From: an uncultured Alteromonadaceae bacterium
GTDB taxonomy: Bacteria > Pseudomonadota > Gammaproteobacteria > Enterobacterales > Alteromonadaceae
Length of the DNA: 64,000 nt
Direction of reading: 5' to 3'
Assembly: GCA_947503265.1 (NCBI GenBank)
Contig: CANNDC010000007.1
Span: forward strand, 124,001-188,000
Position numbers and translations under genes: made by a program. The notes under the pieces are model-generated. The model did not search any database. It had not been told where the DNA came from and was given only the letters and a program-made list of their open reading frames with translations. Shown one piece after another: positions 54,423 to 64,000 of the stretch (positions within the stretch are counted from its first letter, which is position 1; every line of letters begins with the position of its first letter).

Positions 54423-55271
54423 CTACTTAAACCCTTTTAGCTGTTTAATTAATTCGTAAGCAGACTGTATATCTTGCGTTTTCGCTTTTGATAATTCTAT
54501 CGCCTGCTTAGGTAAACCTTTTGAAATCAACTTATCAGGATGATGCTCAGACATTAATTTGCGATAAGCCCGTTTTATTGATTTGGCATCATCATTGGTC
54601 TGCACTCCCAGTATTTTATACGCATCCGACAGGTTTTGTTTTGCATCATAGCCTGAAGTTTGGTTTCTGTTGCCATGACCTCTAGAGTGACGGCCAGACT
54701 GACGAAAGCGCATTTCAGCTTCATACATAGAGAGCAAGTAAAGCAACTCATGCTGTTTAAAATTGAGTTTTTTGGCGACTTTTTCTAGTACGTCACTTTC
54801 CTTTTTATCAAGATGGCCATCTACATAGGCCGCTTGAATTAATATCTCCAAAAAAACCTGAAGAATGTCGCGCTTTCCATGACAAGACTGCACAAATTCA
54901 GTCAAGGTATCATCGACGGGAAAATCACTCGCCTTACCTTCTCGAAAAGCTTGTTGAGCCTCACGTCGTACATCACCTTGCAAGCCCATTTGGTCCATCA
55001 AATTAGTCGCTATGCGTATTTCAGCGTCAGTAACCTTGCCATCCGCTTTTGCAATATGTCCCATAACCGAGAAAAGCGCATGAAAAAATATGGCTTGTGA
55101 TTTCACATCATCTTGATTCGCGAAGAATCGACTAAAACCGCCCATTTGATTGAAATCTCGACTATATCCACGGTCGAACATGTGACCAACAATCAGTCCT
55201 AAAATGGCCCCCGGGATTCGACCAAACATGAATCCAAATAAGACACCGAGAACTTTACCCCAAATTTGCAT
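54423..55271 (-). CDS. djlA: DjlA-type membrane co-chaperone
   Basis: A 282-residue J-domain protein. The N-terminus has a glycine-rich transmembrane segment (KVLGVLFGFMFGRIPGAILG, about 5-30). A TerB-like middle domain follows (about 55-190; ADGKVTDAEIRIATNLMDQM and HLDKKESDVLEKVAKKL). The C-terminal J domain (about 218-282) has HPD in YRKLMSEHHPDKLI. DjlA works with DnaK at the inner membrane and is linked to colanic acid/Rcs signalling in E. coli. In E. coli it lies opposite lptD, as here, but with murU and amgK between. Confidence 0.95.
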   Translation of the reverse strand: MQIWGKVLGVLFGFMFGRIPGAILGLIVGHMFDRGYSRDFNQMGGFSRFFANQDDVKSQAIFFHALFSVMGHIAKADGKVTDAEIRIATNLMDQMGLQGDVRREAQQAFREGKASDFPVDDTLTEFVQSCHGKRDILQVFLEILIQAAYVDGHLDKKESDVLEKVAKKLNFKQHELLYLLSMYEAEMRFRQSGRHSRGHGNRNQTSGYDAKQNLSDAYKILGVQTNDDAKSIKRAYRKLMSEHHPDKLISKGLPKQAIELSKAKTQDIQSAYELIKQLKGFK

Positions 55272-55961
55272 TTAGTTTATCCCTTCGCTCATTTTCAGAT
55301 CGATCTCAGCAAGGCGCTGTGGTGTGCCAATATCAAACCAAATACCCGAATGGCAAACGCCTCCCATCTTTCCACTTTCAATTAACTTGTCAAATAACGG
55401 GCGCAAACCCAATTTTCCAGTGCCGAGTTCTTTGAACATGTCAACATGATAAACAGCCACTCCACTGTAGGTATAACTGCGCTCCTGTACTTTGATGACT
55501 CTTCCCTCGTGTAACGAAAAATCACCACCTGAGTTGTGCGGCGGATTATCCACTAGAACGAGGTAACCCAGTGCAGAATCTAACTGACTGGGTAAGCTTG
55601 CAAAGTCGATATCGCAGAATATGTCACCGTTCACCGCCGCGAAGCAAGTGTCATCTCCCAAGCACGATTTTATCAATGGTAAAGCTTGAACAATCCCCCC
55701 TGCCGTCTCCAGCGGAGTAGGTTCAGCAGAAAATTTAATGCTTAAACCAAAACGTCTGCCATTTCCAACAAGATCAACAATCTGTTGCCCTAGCCATGAA
55801 TGATTAATCACCACATGTTTAAAACCGCTTTCTTTTAATCGAATTAAGTGATGTTCGATCAAGCTGGTTCCAGCAACTTTCAACAGAGGTTTTGGAGTAT
55901 GATCAGTCAAGGGACGCATTCGCTCTCCCCTGCCCGCCGCTAAAATCATAGCCGTTTTCAC
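55272..55961 (-). CDS. murU: N-acetylmuramate alpha-1-phosphate uridylyltransferase
   Basis: A 229-residue nucleotidyltransferase. The signature is AMILAAGRGERMRPLTDHTP followed by KPLL; further blocks are VVINHSWLGQQIVDLVG and AVNGDIFCDIDF. With AmgK it makes UDP-MurNAc from recycled MurNAc, bypassing de novo synthesis (established in Pseudomonas). It overlaps amgK by 4 bp upstream and abuts djlA with no gap downstream. That order amgK-murU beside lptD is shared by Pseudomonas and other gammaproteobacteria, which strengthens the call over a generic sugar nucleotidyltransferase. Confidence 0.92.
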   Translation of the reverse strand: MKTAMILAAGRGERMRPLTDHTPKPLLKVAGTSLIEHHLIRLKESGFKHVVINHSWLGQQIVDLVGNGRRFGLSIKFSAEPTPLETAGGIVQALPLIKSCLGDDTCFAAVNGDIFCDIDFASLPSQLDSALGYLVLVDNPPHNSGGDFSLHEGRVIKVQERSYTYSGVAVYHVDMFKELGTGKLGLRPLFDKLIESGKMGGVCHSGIWFDIGTPQRLAEIDLKMSEGIN

Positions 55962-56977
55962 GATAGTGACCTTAAAACGTGAGGTTTAATTTTAGTTTTT
56001 ACCAAAGAAACAAACTTGTCGAACTGTGGATATTGACCGCCAATTTCGATGATATAGTCCAATGTTCTGGGAATGTCGTTCAAGAACGCGGTTTTCCCGT
56101 CTCTGTGGCTGAGCCTTGCAAAAATACCACTCGCCTTTATATGACGCTGCAACCCAGTGAAATCAAACCACAACTTAAACTCTTGCCAAGAATAATTTGA
56201 GAAATAACGCCTATGGAAATCTATTAATATCGGGGTAATCTGCTCATCTGACCAACATTGATAACAATCTCTTAGTAAAGATACAGCGTCGTATGTTATG
56301 GGTCCGACTACCGCGTCTTGAAAGTCGATAATTCCCACTCTACCATCGTCTAAAATCATCAAGTTTCTGCAATGGTAATCACGATGTACCCCCAATTGAG
56401 GTTGGCTTTTAAATACCTCACGAATTTCAGAGTAGGCATTTTCTATCAGTTTTTTCTCGTCATCAGGGAGTGATAACCCCAAATGCACCTCAATGAGCCA
56501 ATGGGTAAATAGTTCCTGCTCTCTATCGAGCAATTTATCATCAAAATGCGGTAGGCTTTGATTGTCTATTTTAATGGATTTTTGAATCTTGGGTATATGT
56601 GACAGAGCATTCTCATAGAGCTCAGTCATGGTTTCAGCATTTAATGCGTCTGCAAACTGTGCGTTGCCAAAATCTTCAATACAATAAAAGCCTTGCTCGG
56701 TATTTAAGGCAAAAACCTCTGGAACAGGGAGATCCGCTGCCCGATAGACCTTTGCAATTTGTGAAAACCTTAAACTACTCTCAAATTTTGGTGGTGCATC
56801 AACTGCAATAATAGAGCGACCAATTGATTTGGTGTCGGAGGTGTTTTGGTCAGTAAATCGGAAATATCGCCTAAAACTTGCATCACCTGATACCATCTGC
56901 AAAGAATGGCAGCTAAACTCAGTTCTTTGATTAATCCACTCGAGTAGCGCCTGCTCTCTTTGTATATTTTGTGTCAC
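55958..56977 (-). CDS. amgK: N-acetylmuramate/N-acetylglucosamine kinase AmgK
   Basis: A 339-residue aminoglycoside-phosphotransferase-fold kinase which phosphorylates the anomeric position of MurNAc. The catalytic loop is VHRDYHCRNLMILDDGRVG, and the metal-binding Asp is in IIDFQDAVVGPITYD. It heads the minus-strand run amgK-murU-djlA-Sel1-xerD. The divergent lptD starts 173 bp away. The upstream ampD supplies free anhydro-muropeptide sugar, so recycling genes are spread in two loci here. Assignment rests on motif plus location. Confidence 0.9.
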   Translation of the reverse strand: MTQNIQREQALLEWINQRTEFSCHSLQMVSGDASFRRYFRFTDQNTSDTKSIGRSIIAVDAPPKFESSLRFSQIAKVYRAADLPVPEVFALNTEQGFYCIEDFGNAQFADALNAETMTELYENALSHIPKIQKSIKIDNQSLPHFDDKLLDREQELFTHWLIEVHLGLSLPDDEKKLIENAYSEIREVFKSQPQLGVHRDYHCRNLMILDDGRVGIIDFQDAVVGPITYDAVSLLRDCYQCWSDEQITPILIDFHRRYFSNYSWQEFKLWFDFTGLQRHIKASGIFARLSHRDGKTAFLNDIPRTLDYIIEIGGQYPQFDKFVSLVKTKIKPHVLRSLS

Positions 56978-57150
56978 CGATTACCTCAATAATAAAAATT
57001 TTCTTGCTTACCCCGCTATAATAAAAGAAATGGAGCCATCATTGGGCTTTTTTTATCGACTAAGCTGGTAAATCCTGACGAAACCCTTAAAATTATGATC
57101 TTTATTGTTGGACTCACCTCTTTTTCAAGGCATATCTATTTAATTTCCGT

Positions 57151-59379
57151 ATGCAAATTAACCGAATCAACCTATCACTGCTTGCCTTGACCGTCGTTTT
57201 GCTCAATATGCAATCCGCCAGCGCAGAAACATCGCGTTGTCTTGCGCCTCTCCCCGAGTTCGAGGCAAATGCAGATTTAACGGAAAACCAAATTCAAGTC
57301 AAAGCAAAGCGCGCTGAAATTCAACAAGACACTATCGCCCTGTTTGATGGCAATGTGAACATCAATAATAGTAAGGCACAAATTACTGCAGACAAGGCCA
57401 CAATAGACAAGCAGAAAACAGAACTAAACGCGACAGGAGATGTTAACTATCGCGACAAAAGTATGCAGGTTAAAAGTAATGAGGTGAATCTCAATACCGA
57501 TTCTGGATCATTGAAAATGAGCGGTACGACTTACCAACTAACTCAGTTTAGTGGTCGAGGTAGCGCGTCAGAAATAGATATCGACCAGGCTGAAGGTGTG
57601 ACCTTGTCTGACGTCAGTTACACCACATGCCCAGAAGGCGCGGAAGACTGGCGTATTGAGGCAAGTAGCATTTCCATTGAAGAAGGAGAGCTGTGGGGAG
57701 AGTCCATTAATACGGTTTTCTATGTCAAAGATATTCCTGTTTTATATTTACCTTATTTTGTCTTCCCTATTTCTGATCAGCGTCAGAGTGGTTTTTTGTT
57801 TCCGGAAATCTCAAATTCCACCTCAACTGGGGTTAGTTATGAGCAGCCCTTCTATTGGAATATTGCACCCAATTTTGACGCCACCATCTCACCACGTCTC
57901 ATGTCAAACCGAGGCGCTCAATTAAAGACCGAATTTAGATATCTATCAGAGCGGCATGCTGGGCAAGTTAATTTAGAGTACTTGCCAGATGACAGAGAAT
58001 TTATTAGCAATCAAGATCGCTATTTCTATCGCTATATTCATACCGGTAAATTGGGCGAAAATTGGCTTATGAATCTCGATTTTAACGGATTAAGTGATGA
58101 CAACTATATTGTTGATCTTGGCTCGGATTACTACAATCGCGCAGATACCCACCTATATCGAACTTTTTCGTTAAACTATTTTGCACAAAATTTAGACTTT
58201 TCCATGAGTTTTCGTGACTTTGAAATTATTGGTGATCACCCTACCAATTACCGTGCTCTACCGGAAATGAAGCTTGATTATATAAATAATTTGGCTGCAG
58301 GGATTGAGTTTAGAATTAATTCGGAACTCGCTTTTTTTGACAATCAAATGGAAGGACTTCCCAAAGCTACCCGCTTTCATTTTGCACCAAGTCTAGCACT
58401 ACCTCTGCGCTCACAGTGGGGCGAATTTCTAGCTGAAGCTACCTTGCTCAACACCTACTATAAGCAAGACAATATTGAAAACACAAATTTGGAAGAAGAA
58501 GTTAATCGCACACTTGGCCAAGGCAGAATTTTTGGTGCTTTGTTCTTTGAAAGACAAGCTAACTGGTTCGGCGAAAGCATGTTGCAGACACTGGAACCTA
58601 AAATCCAGTACCTATATACCAGTTTTAAGCAACAAAATATGATTGGCCAATACGACACGACTCGACTACTTAATAATTTTAATGGTTTGTTCAGAGGGCA
58701 GGAATTTACTGGGCTAGATAGAATCAGTGATAACAATCAGGTTACGGTCGGGTTAACCACTCGATTATTGGATAAAAATAATAGGGAACAATTTAAGCTA
58801 AGTTTGGGTCAGATTTTCTACTTGCAAGACAATAAACTGTTGGCCGCCACTAAAGATGATGATCGTTCTGCGCTCGCATCTGAATTAGATTGGCAAATTG
58901 GGAGCAAGTGGTTCACCCGTTCTGAGCTGCAGCTTTCTACAAAAACCGATAAAGTTGAACGAAGTAGCGTATCGTTTACGTATCAACTTACAGAAGATAA
59001 GTTAGTACAATTATCTCATCGATTTGTGCGCAATCTTTCGGGTGAAATGATTGACCAGTTTGGAGTCACTGCAAGTTGGCCGATGTCGAGAGATTGGCAT
59101 TGGGTTGGACGCTGGTATAAAGATTTGTCGAGCAATCGTACAATAGAAAGTTATGCCGGTTTACAGTACGAATCATGTTGTTGGTCAATTAGTTTGATCA
59201 CACAACGCCATTTAAGCAATCGTTTTGATACAATAGGGCAACAAAGTACTGAAGAGTTTGAATCCAGTATCAATCTCAAGTTTAGATTCAAATTTAGCGG
59301 TGGCGAAGGACGTTCTGGCAGACGAGAAATGTTAGAGGACGGATTATTCGGCTACAGACAGGCTTATTTAATCAATTAG
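57151..59379 (+). CDS. lptD: LPS-assembly protein LptD
   Basis: A 742-residue outer-membrane protein that inserts lipopolysaccharide with LptE. A signal peptide (LSLLALTVVLLNMQSASA) is followed by an N-terminal jellyroll OstA domain (about 45-190; ADKATIDKQKTEL). A C-terminal beta-barrel of 26-strand type follows. The four conserved cysteines are present: C30 in SRCLAP, one in YTTCPEGAEDW, and the pair CC in YESCCWSISL. The start ATG is 57151. It is the first gene of lptD-surA-pdxA-rsmA-apaG-apaH, the standard order. Confidence 0.97.
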   Translation: MQINRINLSLLALTVVLLNMQSASAETSRCLAPLPEFEANADLTENQIQVKAKRAEIQQDTIALFDGNVNINNSKAQITADKATIDKQKTELNATGDVNYRDKSMQVKSNEVNLNTDSGSLKMSGTTYQLTQFSGRGSASEIDIDQAEGVTLSDVSYTTCPEGAEDWRIEASSISIEEGELWGESINTVFYVKDIPVLYLPYFVFPISDQRQSGFLFPEISNSTSTGVSYEQPFYWNIAPNFDATISPRLMSNRGAQLKTEFRYLSERHAGQVNLEYLPDDREFISNQDRYFYRYIHTGKLGENWLMNLDFNGLSDDNYIVDLGSDYYNRADTHLYRTFSLNYFAQNLDFSMSFRDFEIIGDHPTNYRALPEMKLDYINNLAAGIEFRINSELAFFDNQMEGLPKATRFHFAPSLALPLRSQWGEFLAEATLLNTYYKQDNIENTNLEEEVNRTLGQGRIFGALFFERQANWFGESMLQTLEPKIQYLYTSFKQQNMIGQYDTTRLLNNFNGLFRGQEFTGLDRISDNNQVTVGLTTRLLDKNNREQFKLSLGQIFYLQDNKLLAATKDDDRSALASELDWQIGSKWFTRSELQLSTKTDKVERSSVSFTYQLTEDKLVQLSHRFVRNLSGEMIDQFGVTASWPMSRDWHWVGRWYKDLSSNRTIESYAGLQYESCCWSISLITQRHLSNRFDTIGQQSTEEFESSINLKFRFKFSGGEGRSGRREMLEDGLFGYRQAYLIN

Positions 59380-59450
59380 CACTAATTAACCGGCTCATTT
59401 ATACGCAATTTTGATTGTGTATTAATGACCCAAGATAAAAGTAAAAATAC

Positions 59451-60773
59451 ATGAAATTAATCGTAAATAGCATGCTGGCAACAGCATTTTTTGTTGTTCT
59501 AACGGCGTCATTTTTGAGTTTTGCTCAACAACAATCTTTAGATAAAGTCGCTGTGATCGTTGACCAAGGCGTTATCTTGGAAAGTGAGATTGAAGCCTTG
59601 GTTTCTTCTGTTAAGCGAAATGCGATTGCAAACAATCAAACTTTACCCTCCGATCGCGCTCTCAGAACACAGGCAATCGAAAGGTTGGTTACAGGTAATT
59701 TGCAAACTCAGATGGCTGAACGAATGGGTATTCAAATCAGTGATACTCAATTAGATCAGGCCATCGCAGGTATCGCACAGAACAATAATATGAATATGGA
59801 GCAGTTTCGAGATGTCATTGCCAGAGACGGAATTTTATTTGATGTTTATAGAGAAGATATTCGCAAAGAATTAATTCTTTCAGAAGTACGCCGAGCAAAT
59901 GTACGAAGACGTATTTATATTACACCTCAGGAAATCGAAAATTTAGTTAAATTGATTGACGAACAAGGAGCGAATCAAGCTGAGTATAACCTTGGTCATA
60001 TTCTTATCGGTTTCCCTCCCCAACCTACAGACGATGATGTTGCTAGAGCCAAGGAAACAGCTGATAAAGTTATTGAGTTACTTAACAACGGATCTGATTT
60101 TACCAAAATAGCAATTGCATCTTCTTCTGGCGCTAAAGCACTTGACGGGGGCGACCTTGGTTGGATGAATATTAATGCCATGCCTACGCTCTTTGCCGAG
60201 GTTGTTGAGGGAAAAACAGAGAATGAACTAATTGGCCCATTCCGAAGCGGGGCAGGATTCCATATCCTTAAAGTTAAAGAACTTAGAGGGGTAGAAGTAG
60301 TTAAGGTCGAAGAAGTCAACGCTAGGCATATATTGATTAAACCGTCGGTCATTTTAAGCGAAGATAATGCGAAAAAAATGTTGGTTGAATTCCGTCAAGA
60401 TATTATTGACGGAAAAGCTAATTTTGAAGACTTGGCTAAAGCTCATTCGGCTGATCCCGGTTCAGCATTACGAGGTGGTGAACTAGGTTGGAATGATCCA
60501 GAAATTTATGTTCCTGCATTTAAGAATGCACTAAGAGATCTTGAAGATGATGAGATAGGAGAACCCTTCCGCTCAGTGCATGGATGGCATTTAGTGCAAA
60601 TGATTGGTAAGCGTGTTGATGACGCTACTGATAGAGTAAAAGAAGATAAAGCTTACCAACTCATTTTTAATCGAAAATTCGCTGAAGAGACAGAAGCTTG
60701 GCTTCGAGAAATGCGCGACACTGCATTTATTGAGGTCATTGATGAAGAAACCCCAACTACTGCAGGCAACTAA
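59451..60773 (+). CDS. surA: Peptidyl-prolyl isomerase/chaperone SurA
   Basis: A 440-residue periplasmic chaperone for outer-membrane proteins including LptD. A signal peptide ([20 protein letters not shown]) precedes the N-terminal chaperone domain (about 28-170). Two parvulin domains follow at about 180-280 ([22 protein letters not shown]) and 290-395 ([27 protein letters not shown]), and then a C-terminal helix. Length matches E. coli SurA (428). It follows lptD by 71 bp and precedes pdxA by 2 bp. Confidence 0.97.
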   Translation: MKLIVNSMLATAFFVVLTASFLSFAQQQSLDKVAVIVDQGVILESEIEALVSSVKRNAIANNQTLPSDRALRTQAIERLVTGNLQTQMAERMGIQISDTQLDQAIAGIAQNNNMNMEQFRDVIARDGILFDVYREDIRKELILSEVRRANVRRRIYITPQEIENLVKLIDEQGANQAEYNLGHILIGFPPQPTDDDVARAKETADKVIELLNNGSDFTKIAIASSSGAKALDGGDLGWMNINAMPTLFAEVVEGKTENELIGPFRSGAGFHILKVKELRGVEVVKVEEVNARHILIKPSVILSEDNAKKMLVEFRQDIIDGKANFEDLAKAHSADPGSALRGGELGWNDPEIYVPAFKNALRDLEDDEIGEPFRSVHGWHLVQMIGKRVDDATDRVKEDKAYQLIFNRKFAEETEAWLREMRDTAFIEVIDEETPTTAGN

Positions 60774-60775
60774 AC

Positions 60776-61756
60776 GTGCATTTTAAAATAGCGATAACGC
60801 CTGGAGAACCGGCTGGAATAGGCCCGGACATAACCATTAAACTTGCTCAGCAAGAATGGCCTGCACAGCTAGTTATATTTGCTAATCGTGAGATGATGGA
60901 ACAAAGAGCTAAATTGCTTGAGCTCCCATTGACGCTGATTGATTACGATAATTCAGACCAGCCAATTCAGGAACCTGGTCAGCTTTATATAGTTGACATT
61001 CCAACAAAGGCGCCTGTGGTTGCTGGTGAATTAAATACCAATAATGGTCATTATGTTGTTGAAACTCTCAGACAAGCATGTGAAAAGAATATGGATGGGG
61101 AATTTGATGCGGTAGTCACTGGCCCGGTTCATAAAGGAATTATCAACAAAGCAGGCATCTCATTTAGCGGTCACACTGAGTATTTTGCATTGCAATCAAA
61201 TACCCAAGATGTAGTGATGATGCTCTCTACTGACGGTCTAAGAGTGGTCCTTGCCACGACGCACATCCCTCTGGCCTATGTCGCCAAAGCGATCACTAAA
61301 GACAGACTTCACAAAGTTTTGCACATAGTGCACACAGATATGAAACTGAAATTTGGCATTCCTCAACCCAATATTTTCGTTTGCGGATTAAACCCTCACG
61401 CGGGTGAAGATGGTCATCTGGGTCGTGAAGAGCTTGATATTATTATTCCAGCTTTAGACGAGTTAAGAGAGCAAGGGCTCACTCTTACTGGTCCTCTGCC
61501 CGCGGACACCATGTTCCAACCAAAATATATGGAACAAGCGGATGCTGTTTTAGCCATGTATCATGATCAAGGACTACCAGTATTAAAGTACAAAGGCTTT
61601 AGTGATTCAGTCAATATCACTCTGGGTTTACCTTTTATTCGCACTTCTGTGGATCATGGCACAGCGTTAGACTTAGCAGGTACAGGAAAAGCCAACTCAG
61701 GTAGTTTTACCAGAGCGATTAATAAAGCGTTAAAATTAGTAGATAGGCGTCAATGA
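60776..61756 (+). CDS. pdxA: 4-hydroxythreonine-4-phosphate dehydrogenase
   Basis: A 326-residue enzyme of pyridoxal 5-phosphate synthesis. A GTG start at 60776 is used, 2 bp after the surA stop. Motifs are [13 protein letters not shown] at the N-terminus, the metal-binding His in [40 protein letters not shown] and [12 protein letters not shown]. Length matches E. coli PdxA (329). It overlaps rsmA by 4 bp. PLP is needed by GcvP elsewhere in the window. Confidence 0.97.
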   Translation: MHFKIAITPGEPAGIGPDITIKLAQQEWPAQLVIFANREMMEQRAKLLELPLTLIDYDNSDQPIQEPGQLYIVDIPTKAPVVAGELNTNNGHYVVETLRQACEKNMDGEFDAVVTGPVHKGIINKAGISFSGHTEYFALQSNTQDVVMMLSTDGLRVVLATTHIPLAYVAKAITKDRLHKVLHIVHTDMKLKFGIPQPNIFVCGLNPHAGEDGHLGREELDIIIPALDELREQGLTLTGPLPADTMFQPKYMEQADAVLAMYHDQGLPVLKYKGFSDSVNITLGLPFIRTSVDHGTALDLAGTGKANSGSFTRAINKALKLVDRRQ

Positions 61757-62559
61757 GTAAGCAACACCTAGGGCATACCGCAAGAAAACGATTTGGCCAA
61801 AATTTCTTACATGATCCCTACATTATCGACCAAATAGTTTCGGCCATCGCGCCGAAACAAGGGCAAAACTTGGTCGAAATAGGACCGGGATTAGCAGCAC
61901 TGACCGAACCCGTATGCGAATTAGTTGATCAACTCACAGTCGTAGAGCTCGATAGAGATTTAGCAGAACGGCTACGAACTCACCCTTTTCTAAATAAAAA
62001 GTTAAAGATCGTTGAGGCCGACGCGCTTAAATTCGATTTTACGGAACTGATGGAAAACGACAAACCGCTTCGTGTGTTTGGTAATCTTCCATACAACATC
62101 TCCACCCCGTTAATGTTTCACTTATTTTCGTTTGCAGGCAAAGTACAAGATATGCATTTTATGTTGCAAAAAGAGGTTGTGAACCGTCTGGCTGCAAAAG
62201 CTGGAGAGGCAAACTATGGACGTCTCTCTGTCATGGCTCAATATCACTGCCAAGTTCTCCCGGTATTACAAGTTCCCCCTGGTGCGTTTAAACCTGCACC
62301 AAAAGTCGATTCGGCTGTGGTTAGATTGATACCTCACCAAGTTAAGCCTGTTTTAGTTAACGACGAAAAAGAACTTAACCAAGTTTGTGCAATGGCATTT
62401 AATCAAAGACGTAAAACCATCAGAAATAGCCTGAAAAAAGCCATTAGCGAGAATCAAATGATAGATTTAGGAATAAATCCTGAATTAAGGGCTGAAAATT
62501 TAAGTCTGGTGGATTATGCTAATTTAGCAAATCACCTACCAAAAAGTGACAGAGTTTGA
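61753..62559 (+). CDS. rsmA: 16S rRNA dimethyladenosine transferase RsmA (KsgA)
   Basis: A 268-residue S-adenosylmethionine methyltransferase that dimethylates two adjacent adenosines near the 3' end of 16S rRNA. Motifs are [32 protein letters not shown], and the catalytic [15 protein letters not shown]. The C-terminal helical domain carries [15 protein letters not shown]. Length is as in E. coli (273). It overlaps pdxA (ATGA) and apaG (TTGA) by 4 bp each. Confidence 0.98.
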   Translation: MSKQHLGHTARKRFGQNFLHDPYIIDQIVSAIAPKQGQNLVEIGPGLAALTEPVCELVDQLTVVELDRDLAERLRTHPFLNKKLKIVEADALKFDFTELMENDKPLRVFGNLPYNISTPLMFHLFSFAGKVQDMHFMLQKEVVNRLAAKAGEANYGRLSVMAQYHCQVLPVLQVPPGAFKPAPKVDSAVVRLIPHQVKPVLVNDEKELNQVCAMAFNQRRKTIRNSLKKAISENQMIDLGINPELRAENLSLVDYANLANHLPKSDRV

Positions 62560-62936
62560 AATTAGCAACGAACCTGATCGATATTAAGGTGCAGACTCAA
62601 TACCTGCCTGATCGAATCCCTGAATCTGAAGATAAATACGCGTTTGCCTATCAAGTCTCCATTGAGAATAAAGGTACTAATTCCGTTACTTTGTTAAATC
62701 GTTATTGGCTAGTTACAGATGGCAATGGCAAGAAAACAGAGGTTGCTGGCGAGGGTGTTGTGGGTGAACAACCAACGATAGCGGCAGGTAAATCATACCA
62801 GTATACCAGCGGTGCAGTGCTAGACACGCCTGTGGGTAGTATGAAGGGGCACTATGAATTTAAAAGTGTCTTCGGCGATGTATTTACCGCACCTATCGAG
62901 GTTTTCAGTCTAGCCGTGCCCAATTTGGTCAACTAA
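62556..62936 (+). CDS. apaG: ApaG domain protein
   Basis: A 126-residue beta-sandwich protein (CorD/ApaG family), associated with magnesium and cobalt homeostasis in Salmonella. The start is TTG at 62556, which shares bases with the rsmA stop (TTGA); no in-frame ATG lies in the first half of the protein. Motifs are [31 protein letters not shown] and [11 protein letters not shown]. Length matches E. coli ApaG (125). It lies directly before apaH. Confidence 0.95.
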   Translation: MKLATNLIDIKVQTQYLPDRIPESEDKYAFAYQVSIENKGTNSVTLLNRYWLVTDGNGKKTEVAGEGVVGEQPTIAAGKSYQYTSGAVLDTPVGSMKGHYEFKSVFGDVFTAPIEVFSLAVPNLVN

Positions 62937-62942
62937 ATTGTT

Positions 62943-63749
62943 ATGGCGAACTATGTAGTCGGGGATATTCAAGGGTGCTATTTGGGGTTGGTAGCACTAT
63001 TGAAAAAGGCCAAATTTGACCCAAACATTGACAAATTGTGGGCAGTGGGTGATCTGATTGCTCGTGGTCCTGATTCTCTAAAAACCCTTAATTTTTTATA
63101 CCAAATGGGTGACAGCTTTGAATGTGTTTTGGGCAATCATGATCTTCACTTTTTAGCAGTTCACTGCAAATTGAAGCCTGCCAAGCAAAGTGACAATTTA
63201 GGTCCTTTACTTGCGTCTAAAAAAGCCGACAAATTTGCTAATTGGCTCAGAACTAAACCCCTTGCTAAGAAAATAAACAAGCACACTTTAATTTGTCATG
63301 CTGGTCTTTACCCCCAATGGTCGTTAAATCAAGCAGAAGCTCTCAGCAATGAAGTAAGCATTGTTCTATCTGGTCCAAAATATAAAAAACTTCTGGCGAA
63401 CATGTATGGTTCGGCTCCTCGGGCGTGGGATGATTCCCTCAAGGACTATGACCGACTCAGATTCATCATTAATGCCTTCACCCGTATGCGATTTATCAAA
63501 TCCAATAATGAACTCGAATTTGAAACTAAGTCGTCTCCGAATTTAACAACAAAACACCTTAAACCCTGGTTCAGCATCGAAAATACGCAATTGAAGAAAA
63601 AACAAAAAATACTTTTTGGTCATTGGGCTACTCTCATGGGTAAAACTGACTCAAGTCAATGCATAGGTTTAGATACTGGCTATGTTTGGGGTAACAAAAT
63701 GACGCTTTATTGTATTGAGCAGGAAAAATTCATTTCCGTCAGTCACTAA
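62943..63749 (+). CDS. apaH: Bis(5'-nucleosyl)-tetraphosphatase, symmetrical
   Basis: A 268-residue metallophosphatase that hydrolyses Ap4A to two ADP and removes Np4A RNA caps in E. coli. Metal-site motifs are GDIQGCYLG, GDLIARGPDSL and LGNHDLHFLA; further His residues lie in LICHAGLYPQWSL and FGHWATLMGK. Length matches E. coli ApaH (280). It ends the lptD operon; the next 201 bp have no gene until the partial CDS at the edge. Confidence 0.97.
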   Translation: MANYVVGDIQGCYLGLVALLKKAKFDPNIDKLWAVGDLIARGPDSLKTLNFLYQMGDSFECVLGNHDLHFLAVHCKLKPAKQSDNLGPLLASKKADKFANWLRTKPLAKKINKHTLICHAGLYPQWSLNQAEALSNEVSIVLSGPKYKKLLANMYGSAPRAWDDSLKDYDRLRFIINAFTRMRFIKSNNELEFETKSSPNLTTKHLKPWFSIENTQLKKKQKILFGHWATLMGKTDSSQCIGLDTGYVWGNKMTLYCIEQEKFISVSH

Positions 63750-63950
63750 CGCGCTTCTGCGGTTTAACTAAAGTAAAAAGATGATTCGTCGATACCTATG
63801 TAAGTATTTTTATACGTGTAATTTCTGTGGTCGATCTATACTTTGTAGTCTACGCAGAGTTTGCTAGCTCAAACCAACCTTTACCGCTACAGGTATCGGT
63901 ATAGAAAAATAATAACGATTACAAACTCAATCATTTTGAAAGAAAAGCCA

Positions 63951-64000
63951 ATGTTAATAGTAACTAGCATCAAGCATTTTTATACAGCACCGGGGACCAA
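63951..64000 (+). CDS. Start of an unidentified CDS, cut by the window edge
   Basis: An ATG at 63951 opens a frame of 16 full codons (MLIVTSIKHFYTAPGT) to the window end. The ribosome site is weak (GAAAAG). A TATACT element lies about 110 bp upstream at 63837-63842, within TCGATCTATACT, which also occurs ahead of pilA. Too short to identify; listed because the frame is open and on the strand of its neighbours. Confidence 0.3.
   Translation, partial: MLIVTSIKHFYTAPGT

Noticed and set aside
63837..63842. Promoter for the edge CDS
   Set aside because: The TATACT box is good but no -35 element is found at the right distance, so it was not listed as a feature.

Overview
The window is 64 kb of a gammaproteobacterial chromosome. 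Its gene orders and marine-type accessory genes point to Alteromonadales, probably Alteromonadaceae (Paraglaciecola/Glaciecola-like). The genus is inference; no rRNA or tRNA gene was seen. Conserved blocks are gcvTHP, ygfB-pepP-ubiH-ubiI with 6S RNA, ygfA-rpiA-serA, pdhR-aceEF-lpd with ampDE, nadC-pilA-pilC-pilD-coaE-zapD-yacG, recJ-dsbC-xerD, and lptD-surA-pdxA-rsmA-apaG-apaH. Between them sit accessory genes for envelope, lipid, nucleoside and signalling functions.

Layout. 1-3364 (minus): the glycine cleavage operon gcvT-gcvH-gcvP, with gcvP cut by the window edge. 3.5-9.9 kb: a GT-rich microsatellite, a LysR regulator, a lipoprotein coupled to an S9 peptidase with Sel1 and DUF2914-like regions, and a secreted amidohydrolase. 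9.9-14.3 kb (minus): ygfB-pepP-ubiH-ubiI, four genes that overlap or nearly touch. 14.6 kb: 6S RNA without the usual zapA beside it. 15-20.6 kb: a PEP-CTERM-like protein, a small unknown protein, ribokinase, nucleoside hydrolase, and a soluble hybrid histidine kinase coupled to ygfA; then rpiA and serA. 22.7-27.4 kb: a cupredoxin-type protein with an outer-membrane protein, two DUF481 paralogues and an HDOD protein. 27.5-30.8 kb: a wax ester synthase/DGAT homologue with two alpha/beta hydrolases.

30.8-31.3 and 47.3-48.2 kb are gene-free stretches filled with a family of structured repeats. They contain a long-stem hairpin (H) and a three-way-junction-like element (J) whose stems differ in sequence between loci but keep pairing. 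At the second locus the whole H-J cassette is duplicated as a 431-bp direct repeat. This is the least explained content of the window.

32-42 kb: the pyruvate dehydrogenase operon with two PdhR-type operators ahead of pdhR, then ampE and ampD, and divergently an aspartyl protease and nadC. 43-47 kb: type IV pilus genes without pilB, then coaE, zapD and yacG. 48-57 kb (minus): amgK-murU-djlA-Sel1 lipoprotein-xerD-dsbC-recJ, tightly packed at its upstream end. 57-63.7 kb (plus): the lptD-to-apaH operon. A further CDS starts at the right edge.

The core genes cover one-carbon and central carbon metabolism, ubiquinone synthesis, peptidoglycan recycling and outer-membrane biogenesis. All functions are read from sequence motifs and gene order; no database search was run.
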